This document shows positions 36,147-46,282 of a DNA stretch of 64,000 nt, in pieces. Made by a program: the position numbers and the translations under genes. Position 1 is the stretch's first letter. Every line of letters starts with the position of its first letter. The notes beneath the pieces were generated by a model that had not been told where the DNA came from, made no database searches, and saw only the letters and a program-made list of their open reading frames with translations. The stretch is from Corynebacterium liangguodongii (GTDB lineage Bacteria > Actinomycetota > Actinomycetes > Mycobacteriales > Mycobacteriaceae). The stretch is taken from assembly GCF_003070865.1 (NCBI RefSeq), contig NZ_CP026948.1:682001-746000 (forward strand), read 5' to 3'.

Positions 36147-37783
36147 TAGCGGGCGCTCCTGTACCAGGAAATGAGCGCATCAGTGGAGGAATCACCGGTA
36201 TCCGGCTCGACTTCGCCCGAGACCGCGGCGGCCAGGTCGTTGGCCTGCTGCTTGCCCAGCTCCACGCCCCACTGATCGAAAGCGTTGATGCCCCAGATCA
36301 CGGACTCGGTGAACGTGATGTGCTCGTAGAGTGCGATGAGCGCGCCGAGGGTGTGCGGCGTGAGTTCCGCGGCGAGGATCGTCGTCGTCGGGCGGTTGCC
36401 CGGCATGACCTTGTGAGGGGCAAGGCGCTTATCGACGCCCTCGGCAACGATCTCCTCTTCCGTCTTGCCGAAAGCCAGCACCTTTGTCTGGGCGAACATG
36501 TTGCCCATGAGCAGATCGTGCATCGAGCCGGTGCCATCCGCCGCGGGGAGGTCCTGCTTCGGGGAGGCAAAGCCGATGAAATCCGCCGGGATCATCGTCG
36601 TGCCCTGGTGGATGAGCTGGTAGAAGGCGTGCTGGCCGTTCGTTCCCGGCTCGCCCCAGAAGATCTCGCCGGTATCAACACCGACCCGCTCACCCTCCTT
36701 GGTCACGGACTTGCCGTTGGACTCCATCGTGAGCTGCTGCAGGTAGGCGGGGAAGCGGGCGAGATCCTGAGAATACGGCAGCACCGCGTGGGTCTGGGCG
36801 CCGTAGAAGTTGCGGTACCACACGTTGATAAGCCCCATCAGCACCGGGACGTTGCGCTCGAGCGGGGTAGAGCGGAAGTGCTCATCGAGGGCGCGGAAGC
36901 CCTCGAGGAAGCGCATGAAATCAAGCGGGCCGATCACGGCCATGAGCGACAGACCGATCGCCGAGTCGACCGAGTAGCGCCCGCCGACCCAATCCCAAAA
37001 CGGGAACATGTTGGCGGTGTCGATACCGAACTCTGCGACCTTCTCCGCGTTGGTGGACACGGCGACGAAGTGCTTGGCAATGGCGGATTCGTCGCCGTCG
37101 AAACGCTCGAGCAGCCAGCGCTTCGCGGCGTGCGCGTTGGCGAGGGTCTCCTGCGTTGTGAAAGTTTTCGAGGCGACGATGAACAGGGTCTCCTCGGGGT
37201 TGCAGCGATCCAGGACGCTGATCATGTCGGCGGGATCGACGTTGGAGACAAACTCTGCGGTAATCCCGGCAGTGGCATAGGAGCGCAGCGCCTTGACGGC
37301 CATCGCGGGGCCGAGGTCCGAGCCGCCGATGCCAATGTTGACCACCTTCTTGATGGTGTGGCCAGTCGCTCCCAGCCACTGGCCGGAGCGCAGGGCGGAG
37401 GCGAAGTCGCGCATCCGCCCGAGCACCTCGTGAACGTCGGCGGCAGCGTCCTGGCCGTCGACGCTGAGGTCTTCCGCGGCCGGGATACGCAGCGCGGTGT
37501 GGAGGACGGCACGATCCTCCGTGTTGTTGATGTGTGCACCGGTGAACATCTCCTCGATGCGGCGCGGCAGCTCGGCGTGCTCTGCGAGGGCGACGAGCGC
37601 GGCGACGACCTCGCCGTCGATGAGATTCTTCGACAGGTCGACGTGGAGGCCTGCGGCATCAAAGGTGAGTGCCGCGGCCCGCTGAGGGTCGGCCGAGAAC
37701 AGGTCACGGAGGGTCACTGCGCGCTTGGCATCGAATAGTTGTGCGAGGTTGTGCCAGGCCGGCGTGGCGGTGATGTCAGTCAT
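36146..37783 (-). CDS. pgi: Glucose-6-phosphate isomerase Pgi
   Basis: Interconverts glucose-6-phosphate and fructose-6-phosphate in glycolysis. The 545-residue protein shows [86 protein letters not shown] and QWGVELGKQ, all expected active-site blocks. ATG 37,783 gives the family length. A longer in-frame extension upstream is low-complexity and without support. It heads a unit with the GCS2-like gene. The 225 bases upstream (37,784-38,008) hold no gene. Confidence 0.97.
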   Translation of the reverse strand: MTDITATPAWHNLAQLFDAKRAVTLRDLFSADPQRAAALTFDAAGLHVDLSKNLIDGEVVAALVALAEHAELPRRIEEMFTGAHINNTEDRAVLHTALRIPAAEDLSVDGQDAAADVHEVLGRMRDFASALRSGQWLGATGHTIKKVVNIGIGGSDLGPAMAVKALRSYATAGITAEFVSNVDPADMISVLDRCNPEETLFIVASKTFTTQETLANAHAAKRWLLERFDGDESAIAKHFVAVSTNAEKVAEFGIDTANMFPFWDWVGGRYSVDSAIGLSLMAVIGPLDFMRFLEGFRALDEHFRSTPLERNVPVLMGLINVWYRNFYGAQTHAVLPYSQDLARFPAYLQQLTMESNGKSVTKEGERVGVDTGEIFWGEPGTNGQHAFYQLIHQGTTMIPADFIGFASPKQDLPAADGTGSMHDLLMGNMFAQTKVLAFGKTEEEIVAEGVDKRLAPHKVMPGNRPTTTILAAELTPHTLGALIALYEHITFTESVIWGINAFDQWGVELGKQQANDLAAAVSGEVEPDTGDSSTDALISWYRSAR

Positions 37784-38008
37784 GCCATCAACGCTAGTCA
37801 TTCTCGGCGGTGGCCGCCCGTCTTTCATGGTGGTTGGGGTGGTTGCGGGGGCGGCTGGTGGGATGTCACTGTGGAGGGGTGCTTCAGCGACGGGGCCGCG
37901 TGGTGAGATGCCACAGTCGCCCCAGCCCTCCACTGTGGAATCTGGGCCGAGGCAAGCACTAGCCCCAACCGCACACCCCGATCCGCCCGCAATGAAAACC
38001 CGCCGCTT

Positions 38009-38302
38009 CTAGCCCAGCTTGCCGCGCCCGAGGCGTAGCAAAACGCCGGCGAGCACCGGCCCTTCCTCGCCCAGTTCGTCGCGGAATTGGTTGATAATGG
38101 CTACCTCGCGCCGGTGCACCAGGCGCGTGCCGCCGGAACCCATCCGGGTCTTGCCGATAGCCCTGGAGACCTCCGAGCGCCGCTTCACGGCGTCGAGGAT
38201 GACGCGGTCGAGCCGGTCGATCTCCTCGCGGTAGGTTTGGATCTCGGCGTCTGACAATGGGTCGTCGGTGCCCGAGGGCATGCGGATTTCTAACTCGCTC
38301 AT
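38009..38302 (-). CDS. Chorismate mutase (AroQ type)
   Basis: A 97-residue all-helical chorismate mutase making prephenate for Phe and Tyr synthesis. It reads YREEIDRLDRVILDAVKRRSEVSRAIGKTR with the catalytic Arg/Lys positions of AroQ, then VHRREVAIINQF and LLRLGRGKLG at the C-terminus, which in the actinobacterial short (delta) form contacts DAHP synthase for full activity. Divergent from pcrA with 61 bases between. Same place as the C. glutamicum gene. Confidence 0.93.
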   Translation of the reverse strand: MSELEIRMPSGTDDPLSDAEIQTYREEIDRLDRVILDAVKRRSEVSRAIGKTRMGSGGTRLVHRREVAIINQFRDELGEEGPVLAGVLLRLGRGKLG

Positions 38303-38363
38303 GGCGAGACATTATGCCACCGGGCCAGTCGTGTCTGTCGCAGATTGTAGGGTAGGCACCATC

Positions 38364-40559
38364 ATGACTACAGATTTGGTTTTGGGGCTCAACCCCCAGC
38401 AGGAGGCCGCCGTCACGCACACCGGCGGGCCGCTGCTCATCATCGCCGGCGCCGGTTCGGGGAAGACAGCGGTGCTCACCCGGCGCATCGCCTACCTGCT
38501 CCAGGAGCGCGGGGTGGCGCCGTGGCAGGTTCTGGCGATTACCTTCACCAACAAGGCCGCAGCCGAGATGAAAGAGCGCGTCGCGGCGCTCGTCGGGCCC
38601 GAGGCCCGCGAGATGTGGGTGGCCACGTTCCACTCGGTGTGCGTGCGTATCCTGCGTCAGCAAGCGCACCTCGTGGAGGGCCTGAACTCGAACTTCACCA
38701 TCTACGATTCGGACGACTCGCGTCGGTTGCTCGCCATGATTTCCAAGGAGCTCGGCCTCGAGTGGAAGAAATTCACCGCCCGCTTACTGGCGAATGCGAT
38801 ATCGAACCACAAAAACGAGCTCGTCGGCCCCGCCGAGGCGCTCGCGGCTGCCGAGCGCACGAAAAACCCGTTCGACCTCACCGTCGCCCACGTCTACGTG
38901 GACTACCAGCGCCGCTTGCGCCAGTCCAACGCGGTCGACTTCGACGACCTCATCGGCGAGGTGGTGCGGATCTTCCGGGAGCACGCAGAGGTGACGGAGT
39001 ACTACCGCAGGCGCTTCCGCCACGTTCTTGTTGATGAGTACCAGGACACCAATCACGCGCAGTACGCGCTCATCTCCGCGCTCGTGGGCGCGGGGGAGAA
39101 CGCGCCTGAGCTCGCCGTCGTGGGCGATTCGGATCAGTCCATCTACGCGTTTCGCGGTGCCACGATCCGCAACATCGAGGAGTTCGAGCGCGATTACCCT
39201 GATGCGACGACGATCATGCTCGAGCAGAACTACCGCTCGACGCAGAACATCCTCAGCGCCGCCAACGCCGTCATCGCTCAAAACGACCGGCGCCGGCCCA
39301 AGAACCTGTGGACGGCGCACGGATCGGGCGACAAGATTGTCGGCTTCGTCGCCGACGACGAGCACGACGAGGCCCGCTTCGTTGCAGCGGAGATTGACCA
39401 GCTGGTCGACGCCGGGGCCCAGTTCAACGACATCGCGGTGATGTACCGCACGAACAACGCCTCCCGCGCGCTGGAGGACATCTTTATCCGCTCCGGCATC
39501 CCCTACAAGGTCGTCGGCGGGACCCGCTTCTACGAGCGGCGCGAGATCAGGGACATCGTCGCCTACCTCAAGGTGCTCGATAACCCCGACGACACCGTGA
39601 GCATGCGGCGCATTGTCAACGTGCCCAAGCGGGCAATCGGGGATAAGGCCCAGGCGGCGGTGGCGCTACACGCGCAACACCGCGGGATAAGCTTCGGGCG
39701 CGCGCTTGTCGACGCCTCTGCCGGCGAGGTAGATATGCTCGCCGCGCGCTCGAAAAAGGCGATCGCCGGCTTCGTCGACCTCTTAGACAGGTTGCGCGCG
39801 GAGCTTGCCGAGGCGCCCGATATCGGCTACGTGGTCAACCGGATCCTGGAAGAAACCGGCTACCGCGGGCAGCTCGAGGACTCGGGCGACCCGCAGGACG
39901 GGGCGCGCCTGGACAACCTCAACGAGCTCGTCTCCGTTGCCCGCGAAGAGACCGGCACCCTGCAGGAGTTTTTGGAGCGCGTCTCCCTCGTCGCCGACGC
40001 CGATCAGCTGCCGGATACCGGCCAGGGCGTGGTCACCTTGATGACGCTGCATACGGCCAAGGGCCTCGAATTCCCCTACGTCTTTGTCACCGGTTGGGAG
40101 GATGGGCAGTTCCCCCACCTGCGCGCGCTGGGGGACCCGGACGAGCTGGCGGAGGAGCGTCGATTAGCATACGTCGGCATCACGCGCGCGAAGCGGCGCC
40201 TCTACCTCACCCGGGCGATGTTGCGCTCATCGTGGGGCTCCCCCGTGACCAACCCCGCCAGCCGCTTCCTCGCCGAGATCCCTGCGGATCTCATCGACTG
40301 GCGCCGGGTTGAGCCGGAGACCGAGCACACCTCCGCGTGGGAGAGCCCCCGCCGGAGGCCGCGCGCTGCGGCGCGGACGAAGGTGAACAAGAACCTCCAG
40401 CTCGCTCCGGGGGACCGCGTCAACCACGCCAAGTACGGCCTCGGCACCGTGGAATCGGTCGAAGGCTCGGGCGTGCGGGAGACCGTTGTGGTTGACTTCG
40501 GCTCCTCCGGCACGGTCCGCCTGATGCTCATCGGCGGCGTGCCCATGGAAAAGCTCTAG
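38364..40559 (+). CDS. pcrA: ATP-dependent DNA helicase PcrA/UvrD
   Basis: A 731-residue SF1A helicase for repair and replication-restart. Motifs: LNPQQEAAV (Q), AGAGSGKT (28-35), ITFTNKAAAEMKER (Ia), VDEYQDTNHAQY (II), VVGDSDQSIYAFRGA (III), LEQNYRSTQNI (IV), VTLMTLHTAKGLEFPYVFVTG (V) and EERRLAYVGITRAKRRLYLT (VI). The C-terminus has the Tudor-like RNA-polymerase contact (RVNHAKYGLGTV...). ATG 38,364 is preferred over upstream in-frame codons that overlap the chorismate mutase gene. The end overlaps the convergent M23 gene. Confidence 0.96.
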   Translation: MTTDLVLGLNPQQEAAVTHTGGPLLIIAGAGSGKTAVLTRRIAYLLQERGVAPWQVLAITFTNKAAAEMKERVAALVGPEAREMWVATFHSVCVRILRQQAHLVEGLNSNFTIYDSDDSRRLLAMISKELGLEWKKFTARLLANAISNHKNELVGPAEALAAAERTKNPFDLTVAHVYVDYQRRLRQSNAVDFDDLIGEVVRIFREHAEVTEYYRRRFRHVLVDEYQDTNHAQYALISALVGAGENAPELAVVGDSDQSIYAFRGATIRNIEEFERDYPDATTIMLEQNYRSTQNILSAANAVIAQNDRRRPKNLWTAHGSGDKIVGFVADDEHDEARFVAAEIDQLVDAGAQFNDIAVMYRTNNASRALEDIFIRSGIPYKVVGGTRFYERREIRDIVAYLKVLDNPDDTVSMRRIVNVPKRAIGDKAQAAVALHAQHRGISFGRALVDASAGEVDMLAARSKKAIAGFVDLLDRLRAELAEAPDIGYVVNRILEETGYRGQLEDSGDPQDGARLDNLNELVSVAREETGTLQEFLERVSLVADADQLPDTGQGVVTLMTLHTAKGLEFPYVFVTGWEDGQFPHLRALGDPDELAEERRLAYVGITRAKRRLYLTRAMLRSSWGSPVTNPASRFLAEIPADLIDWRRVEPETEHTSAWESPRRRPRAAARTKVNKNLQLAPGDRVNHAKYGLGTVESVEGSGVRETVVVDFGSSGTVRLMLIGGVPMEKL

Positions 40560-41239
40560 AGGTCAATGCCCTGTTCCCGCAGCCACGCCTGCGGGTCGAC
40601 CTGGGTGGTGCCGTCCGGCTTGATCTCGAAGTGGAGGTGCGGGCCCGTGGAGCGGCCCTCGCTGCCGATGCTGGCGATGCGCTCCCCGGCGCTCACCCGC
40701 TGGCCGACGGCGACATCAAACTGGCGCATGTGGCCGTAGACGGATTCCTCGCCCCCGTCGTGCTTGATCACGACCCAGTTGCCGAATCCCTGGGCGGGCC
40801 CGGCGGCCGTGACAGTCCCGTCCATGACGGCGTAGATCGGGGTGCCGGCGTCGTTAGCGATGTCAATGCCCTGGTGCATCCGCCCCCATCGCTGGCCAAA
40901 ACCGGAGCTGATGCGCCCGGCGGCCGGGGTGACCACCTTGCGGCCGTCGGCGGTGCGGCCCTCCTGCCGGGCCACGGCGCCCTCGCCCTCGGGCGGGGCG
41001 ATCTGGATCGTGCCGGGCGGCAGGTGCAAGAACTGCTCCTCGGCGCGCGGGTCATAGACGACGCTGTGATCCCCGGCGGTGATGGTCGCCCCGGAGGTGA
41101 TGATGGTAGTGGCGGCGGTGGCCAGCGCGGCCGGCAGCGAGGGGGCGCCAGAGACGTTGACGGTCAGTGCGGAGGCGGGCGCGGCAGTGGCGGCAAGCAC
41201 GGCGGCAGCGAGCGGGACTAAGAGCAGGTGGCGTTTCAT
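40556..41239 (-). CDS. Secreted M23 (LytM) peptidase-like protein
   Basis: A 227-residue exported protein: signal peptide in residues 1-26 (MKRHLLLVPLAAAVLAATAAPASA), then a variable linker and a LytM domain with SSGFGQRWGRMHQGIDIAN (first zinc ligands H and D), VYGHMRQFDV and GPHLHFEI (H-x-H). The zinc-ligand set looks complete, so peptidoglycan endopeptidase activity is plausible. It is a tandem paralogue of the next gene. ATG 41,239 places the signal peptide correctly; longer frames do not. Confidence 0.9.
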   Translation of the reverse strand: MKRHLLLVPLAAAVLAATAAPASALTVNVSGAPSLPAALATAATTIITSGATITAGDHSVVYDPRAEEQFLHLPPGTIQIAPPEGEGAVARQEGRTADGRKVVTPAAGRISSGFGQRWGRMHQGIDIANDAGTPIYAVMDGTVTAAGPAQGFGNWVVIKHDGGEESVYGHMRQFDVAVGQRVSAGERIASIGSEGRSTGPHLHFEIKPDGTTQVDPQAWLREQGIDL

Positions 41240-41419
41240 AGGATCCTTGGGTCTGTGGCTCGGCTCTATAGGTACTGCGAGCGGCGAACAGTGAGTCAAC
41301 TTAAACCCGCGCATGAGCCGGGGCAACGGGGTTTCACGGGGGATGCATCGAAGGTGTGTGCCAAACCGCTGCATACCCCGCGTGTTACTGGTGTGAAAAT
41401 TGTGACTAAGGGGGTAAAG

Positions 41420-41445
41420 AAAAGGGGGTAGGTTTCCCTACCCCC
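41420..41445 (-). terminator. Rho-independent terminator after the second M23 gene
   Basis: On the reverse strand GGGGGTAGG (41,445-41,437) pairs with CCTACCCCC (41,432-41,424), a 9-bp stem with a 4-base loop, followed by TTTTCTTT. It lies 15 bases after the stop of the M23 gene at 41,460, and would separate it from the paralogue downstream. Confidence 0.8.
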
Positions 41446-41459
41446 ACAGCTGTGTAGGC

Positions 41460-42194
41460 CTAAACGGTAATGCCGTGCTGTGCCAGCCACGGCACGGGAT
41501 CCACCGGCGCGTTCCCGCCCGGGTGCACCTCGAAGTGAAGGTGGGGGCCGGTGGAGAAGCCACGGTTACCCATCCCGGCGATCTTCTGGCCTGCCTTGAC
41601 CTGATCGCCCACGGCGACATCAAGCGTATCCACATGCCCGTAGACCGTGATCGTGCCGTCTTCGTGCTGCAGGCGGACCCACTGGCCGTACCCCTGCGCC
41701 GGGCCGGAGTCGATAACCTTGCCGTCCATCACCGCGAGGATCGGGGTGCCGATGGAGTTCGCGATGTCGATGCCGGCGTGGAACGCTCCCCACCGCGGGC
41801 CGAAACCGGAGGTGAAGACGCCCTCGGCGGGCTTCATGCTCGACGGAGCGCGCAGCAGGGCATCGGCCGCGGCGACGACCTCGGAGTGCTCGACGGCCTT
41901 GGAGAGCTGGGAGCTCAAGTTCTCCACCGGCTTGTACTCCGCGATGGCGAGGATCTGAGGGGAGACCTCGGGGGCGGCCGCCCCCGGCTCGACGACGTCA
42001 GATTTCGCGGCCAGCGAGAAATCCACCGAGGGCTCCTGCACCTCCGCGTCGGCCTGGATGGACGCCGCGGCGGCGCCGGAAACGCCGGCGGTTGAAACCG
42101 CACCGGTGGCGAGCGCGACGAGCGTCGCGCGCCCCGTGTTGGGGGACTGCTTACGGTGCTTGCCGCCCGTGCGTGCCTTCGTGGAGTTCAACAT
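41460..42194 (-). CDS. Secreted M23 (LytM) peptidase, second copy
   Basis: A 244-residue protein with a basic N-terminus (STKARTGGKHRKQ), a hydrophobic export segment (about 24-45), a spacer, and a C-terminal LytM domain: TSGFGPRWGAFHAGIDIAN, VYGHVDTLDVAVGDQV and GPHLHFEV with all expected zinc ligands. It is about as similar to the 40,556-41,239 product as tandem paralogues are; both likely cut peptidoglycan during growth or division. ATG 42,194 follows GAGGACC, better than the ATG four codons upstream. Confidence 0.92.
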   Translation of the reverse strand: MLNSTKARTGGKHRKQSPNTGRATLVALATGAVSTAGVSGAAAASIQADAEVQEPSVDFSLAAKSDVVEPGAAAPEVSPQILAIAEYKPVENLSSQLSKAVEHSEVVAAADALLRAPSSMKPAEGVFTSGFGPRWGAFHAGIDIANSIGTPILAVMDGKVIDSGPAQGYGQWVRLQHEDGTITVYGHVDTLDVAVGDQVKAGQKIAGMGNRGFSTGPHLHFEVHPGGNAPVDPVPWLAQHGITV

Positions 42195-42373
42195 TGAGGT
42201 CCTCATTCAGTCTGTCCGTGACGGGTTTGTGACCTTCCCGTTATCTACGAAGGGTTACTGTAACGGTTCGGTCAAGGCAAGGCAAGCCAAATGATGGTTT
42301 TCCTTATCTGTTTTTCTGCCGCCGCCGTTACACCGGCTCGGGCTGAGCATCCCGCGGCGCCCGGTGTGGGACA

Positions 42374-43579
42374 ATGACGTCGATGAGTACCAAGTACAGC
42401 CCCGCTTCAGGTCCCGCCCCTGGCCCCGGCTCCACCCGCCGGCGCCGCCCGAGGCGACCTGCGCCTGCCAGCCAACCCGCCCCGGCAGCACAGGAGCCGG
42501 ACCCGCAGGACTGGGCGGGCGTGCTCCGCACTTTTTTCCCCTCCGCCGCTGTGCCGCTCGCTGTGATCGCCCTCGGCGTCGTGGCCGTGTGCCTGGCCGC
42601 TGTGCTCCTGTCTGGGGCCGAGCCCGCCTACATCCCCGCCGCGATCGGGGAGACGTGGCTGGCCATACACGGGGTCCCCGTCACCATTGATGGGGTGACG
42701 ATGGGGCTTACCCCCCTCATCGGCCCGGTCGCAATCGCCGCGCTCGTCGCCCGGCGCTCGCGGGCCGCGCTGGGGGCCCGTCCGCAGATGCGCGAGGTCG
42801 GCGCGTACGCCGCGCTCACGGCCGGTGTTGCGCTCACGCTCACCGGCATCGCCGTATTTATGGTCGCAGACGCCTCCCACGTCTACCCGGTGGCGCTGCC
42901 GCACCCGCTCGCACTGCTCCTCCCGATCGGGCCGTATGCGGCGGGCATTGTCTTTGGGGCCTTTAGTGTGCCGGGGTCGCGCGAGGCGCTCAACCTCCTG
43001 GTGCGCCTCGGCGCGGCCGCCGCGGTGGTCTTCGCCGCGCTGTGCGTCGCGGGGTGGCCGAAGATGGCGCAGCTCGGCGAGTCCTTCCCTGCGCCCGCGC
43101 TCGTCGCCCTGAGCCTCGTCTATGCGCTCAACGGGATCGCGGCCACCCTCGGCGTGCTCCTCGGCGGAAGCCTGGAATACGCCTCACAGGCGGCCTCGCT
43201 CTTCGTCGTCGACAACGTCGCGCTGCCGCCGCTGCCCCTCTTTGCCGCGGTCCCAGCGCAGGCCCCCGCGTGGGCACCGGCGCTCATGGTCATCCCCACC
43301 GCCGTTATCGCCCACTTCTTCGCCACCCGCGGCACCGGGCCGCAGCGGATCAAGCGGATCAAAGAGGCCTTGCTCACCTCGGCCTGGACCGGCGCGCTCG
43401 TCCTCGCCGCCGTGCCGTATACCGGCGGGGTGGTCGGCGCCTACGACTACATCGGGCCCCACCCGCTCATCGTGCCGCTTCTCGCCCTCGCCTGGGTGGG
43501 CATCATCGGGCTTATCGTGGCGGCGGTGCCCCGCAAGGCGCACCGGGCGGGCAGCGACGCGCTAGACTCGGGCGAGTGA
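42374..43579 (+). CDS. DUF6350 polytopic membrane protein
   Basis: A 401-residue protein with a proline/arginine-rich cytoplasmic N-terminus (to about residue 48) and about nine to ten hydrophobic helices. It matches the membrane protein of unknown function found just before purN in corynebacteria and mycobacteria (DUF6350). No catalytic motif is visible. A second in-frame ATG at 42,383 is possible. Its stop overlaps the purN start as GTGA, so it is co-transcribed with purN-purH. Confidence 0.82.
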   Translation: MTSMSTKYSPASGPAPGPGSTRRRRPRRPAPASQPAPAAQEPDPQDWAGVLRTFFPSAAVPLAVIALGVVAVCLAAVLLSGAEPAYIPAAIGETWLAIHGVPVTIDGVTMGLTPLIGPVAIAALVARRSRAALGARPQMREVGAYAALTAGVALTLTGIAVFMVADASHVYPVALPHPLALLLPIGPYAAGIVFGAFSVPGSREALNLLVRLGAAAAVVFAALCVAGWPKMAQLGESFPAPALVALSLVYALNGIAATLGVLLGGSLEYASQAASLFVVDNVALPPLPLFAAVPAQAPAWAPALMVIPTAVIAHFFATRGTGPQRIKRIKEALLTSAWTGALVLAAVPYTGGVVGAYDYIGPHPLIVPLLALAWVGIIGLIVAAVPRKAHRAGSDALDSGE

Positions 43580-44172
43580 CGCACAGATCCCAGCACTCCG
43601 TCGCAGTTGCCGTCCTGGTCTCCGGGTCGGGCACGCTGCTTCAGGCGATCCTCGATCACCAGGATGAGTCCTACCACGTGTGCCTTGTCGCCGCTGATAG
43701 TGAGTGCCCCGCGCTTGAGCGGGCGCGCCGGGCGGGGGTTCGCGTCGCCGTCGTCGAGCTCGGCGGTGACCGGGAGGAATGGGACGCCTCATTGCGCGAC
43801 GCCGTGGACTCCGCCGCGCCCGATCTCGTCGTCTCCGCTGGGTTCATGCGCATCGTGGGTAAGGCCTTCCTCGATACGTTCGAGGGGCGGTTGATCAACA
43901 CCCACCCGGCGCTCCTGCCCTCGTTCCCCGGCGCCCACGCGGTGCGCGATGCCCTCGCATACGGGGTCAAGGTCACGGGCACCACCGTCCACTACATTGA
44001 CGCGGGCGTCGACACGGGGGAGATCATCGCCCAGGCGGCCGTGGATGTGCGCCCCGGGGAGACCGAGGCGCAGCTGCACGAAAGAATCAAGGTTAGGGAG
44101 CGCGCGCTCATCGTCGATGTGCTGCGCCGCGCCCACATCGACAACGGAAAGGCCTACTTCACCCATGGCTGA
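43576..44172 (+). CDS. purN: Phosphoribosylglycinamide formyltransferase PurN
   Basis: Transfers a formyl group from 10-formyl-THF to GAR in purine synthesis. The 198-residue product shows [29 protein letters not shown], the catalytic [20 protein letters not shown] (Asn-His) and [17 protein letters not shown] (Asp). GTG 43,576 overlaps the upstream stop by 4 bases. It overlaps purH by 8 bases. Confidence 0.96.
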   Translation: MTHRSQHSVAVAVLVSGSGTLLQAILDHQDESYHVCLVAADSECPALERARRAGVRVAVVELGGDREEWDASLRDAVDSAAPDLVVSAGFMRIVGKAFLDTFEGRLINTHPALLPSFPGAHAVRDALAYGVKVTGTTVHYIDAGVDTGEIIAQAAVDVRPGETEAQLHERIKVRERALIVDVLRRAHIDNGKAYFTHG

Positions 44173-45691
44173 TACTCACATCTCCATCAAGCGCGCCCTC
44201 GTGAGCGTCTACGACAAGAGCGGGCTCGACGAGCTGGCCAAGGCGCTCGGGGACGCCGGGGTCGAGATCGTCTCCACCGGCTCGACCGCCAAGCGCATCG
44301 CCGAGGCCGGCGTGGAAGTCACGGAGGTTGCAGACCTCACCGGGTTCCCCGAGGTGCTCGGTGGCCGAGTCAAGACCCTCCACCCGCGCGTCCACGCCGG
44401 CATCCTCGCCGACCTGCGCGAGGAGGACCACGCGCGCCAGATCGCCGAGCTCGGCATCGAGCCCTTCCAGCTCGTGGTGGTCAATCTCTACCCCTTCGAA
44501 GAGACTGTCGCGTCCGGGGCGAGTTTTGACGAGTGCGTCGAGCAGATCGACATCGGCGGCCCGTCGATGGTGCGCGCCGCGGCGAAGAACCACCCCTCCG
44601 TGGCGGTGGTGACGGACCCCAAGCGCTACGGTGAGGTCATCGACGCGGTCAAGGGGGAGGGTTTCGACGACCAGCAGCGCCGCGAGCTCGCCTTCGAGGC
44701 GTTCTCCCACACCGCCGACTACGACGCGGCCGTTTTCGACTGGTTTGCCGAGCAGCTCTCCGGTGACGCCGAAGGCGAGCTGCGATACGGGGAAAACCCG
44801 CACCAGGCCGCGAGCCTGATCAGCGAGGGCTTTGGCCTGGCGGAGGCCACCCAGCACGGCGGCAAGGAGATGAGCTACAACAATTACCAGGATGCCGACG
44901 CCGCCTGGCGCGCCGCCTGGGACCACGAGCTCCCGTGCGTGGCCATCGTCAAGCACGCTAACCCGTGCGGCATCGCCGTCTCCGACGTCTCCGTCGCCGA
45001 TGCCCACCGCAAGGCGCACGCCTGCGACCCGGTCTCCGCCTACGGGGGCGTCATCGCGGTCAACCGCGAGGTCACTGTCGAACTGGCGGAGAGCATCAAG
45101 CCCATCTTTACCGAGGTCGTCATCGCACCCTCGTACGAGGCGGAGGCGCTTGAGATCCTGCAGGAGAAGAAGAACCTGCGCATCCTCGAAGTCGAGCCTG
45201 AGTTCGGCGAGGAAGAGGTCAAGCAGATCAACGGCGGGTTCCTCATTCAGGAGCGCGACACCTACCAGGCCGAGGGCGACGAGCCCGAGAAGTGGACCCT
45301 CGCGGCCGGTGAGCCGGCCACGCCCGAGGTGTTGGCAGACCTCGAGTTCGCCTGGCGCTCGATCCGCTGCGTGAAGTCCAACGCCATCCTCATCGCTTCC
45401 CACGGCGCGTCTGTGGGCGTGGGCATGGGCCAGGTCAACCGCGTCGATTCTGCCCGCCTTGCCGTCGAGCGCGCCAACACGCTCGACGGAGGCGCGAATC
45501 GTACCAACGGGGCGGTCGCGGCCTCCGACGCGTTCTTCCCGTTTGCGGACGGGCTCGAGGTGCTTGCCGACGCCGGAATCACCGCCGTGGTCCAGCCCGG
45601 CGGGTCGATCCGCGACGACGAGGTCATCGAGGCAGCGAAAAAGGCCGGTGTGACCATGTACCTCACGGGCACGAGACACTTCTTCCACTAA
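44165..45691 (+). CDS. purH: Bifunctional AICAR formyltransferase/IMP cyclohydrolase PurH
   Basis: Carries out the last two steps to IMP. The 508-residue protein has the MGS-like cyclohydrolase domain ([48 protein letters not shown]) and the formyltransferase domain ([23 protein letters not shown] with the catalytic Lys-His, [34 protein letters not shown]). Full length. It ends the DUF6350-purN-purH unit. Confidence 0.98.
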   Translation: MADTHISIKRALVSVYDKSGLDELAKALGDAGVEIVSTGSTAKRIAEAGVEVTEVADLTGFPEVLGGRVKTLHPRVHAGILADLREEDHARQIAELGIEPFQLVVVNLYPFEETVASGASFDECVEQIDIGGPSMVRAAAKNHPSVAVVTDPKRYGEVIDAVKGEGFDDQQRRELAFEAFSHTADYDAAVFDWFAEQLSGDAEGELRYGENPHQAASLISEGFGLAEATQHGGKEMSYNNYQDADAAWRAAWDHELPCVAIVKHANPCGIAVSDVSVADAHRKAHACDPVSAYGGVIAVNREVTVELAESIKPIFTEVVIAPSYEAEALEILQEKKNLRILEVEPEFGEEEVKQINGGFLIQERDTYQAEGDEPEKWTLAAGEPATPEVLADLEFAWRSIRCVKSNAILIASHGASVGVGMGQVNRVDSARLAVERANTLDGGANRTNGAVAASDAFFPFADGLEVLADAGITAVVQPGGSIRDDEVIEAAKKAGVTMYLTGTRHFFH

Positions 45692-45766
45692 AAGATTGGC
45701 GTAAGCTGGCAATCGCGCTACGATAACCTCCAAAATCTCGGTGTTGACATTCGGAGGTAAAGACTC

Positions 45767-46282
45767 GTGCAGCCACACGACCAAGGCTGGGGACAGCCCT
45801 ACCAGCAACCGTACCCGCAGCCCGCGCCCTCGAACGGAGGAAACGGCGCGGGTATCGCCTTGGTGGCGGCCCTCGTGGTGCTTCTCGTCGCGCTTGTGGG
45901 CGCGATCGCGTACTTCGTCGGCTCCGGCACGCTCAATACCAGCGCAAACTCCGGCGACGCGGCGCCGGTGACTGTCATTGAGACGCAGACTATGCAGCGC
46001 GCAGCGCAGCCCTCTCCAGCCGCGGCGCCCGAGCCCGTCGCCCCGGTCGCGCGCAACTCCTGCCCGTACTCGAACTACAGCGCGGCGAACGGCGTGACTT
46101 CTGCGGGATTTGCCGCCAACGTGTATTCGGCTTTCATCAGGGAGTGCGGAAACAACGGCGGGCCGAACGTCTCCCTTACCGCCTACAGCCCGGCGACGGG
46201 GATCAATTACAACATGAGCTGCTCCGGATCCGGCACGGTGTATTGCCGCGGCGGCGATAACGCCGTGGTGAAGATCTGGTGA
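45767..46282 (+). CDS. Single-pass membrane protein with Cys-rich exported domain
   Basis: A 171-residue protein: a Gln/Pro/Gly-rich cytoplasmic N-terminus, one membrane helix (about 27-52), a Pro/Ala linker and an exported C-terminal domain with cysteines in NSCPYSN, ECGNNGG, MSCSGSG and YCRGGDN. The pattern resembles small actinobacterial exported domains that read C-x-N...VYC-x-GG. Function unknown. GTG start at 45,767 after GGAGG. Its stop overlaps the next gene (GTGA), so the two are coupled and likely act together in the envelope. Confidence 0.72.
   Translation: MQPHDQGWGQPYQQPYPQPAPSNGGNGAGIALVAALVVLLVALVGAIAYFVGSGTLNTSANSGDAAPVTVIETQTMQRAAQPSPAAAPEPVAPVARNSCPYSNYSAANGVTSAGFAANVYSAFIRECGNNGGPNVSLTAYSPATGINYNMSCSGSGTVYCRGGDNAVVKIW

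Noticed and set aside
37784..37933. N-terminal extension of Pgi
   Set aside because: The extra 50 residues are low-complexity and absent from Pgi proteins as I know them; ATG 37,783 gives the normal start.
41240..41459. c-di-AMP riboswitch before the first M23 gene
   Set aside because: Such riboswitches precede some actinobacterial wall hydrolases, but I could not find the conserved core segments; only a generic hairpin is visible.
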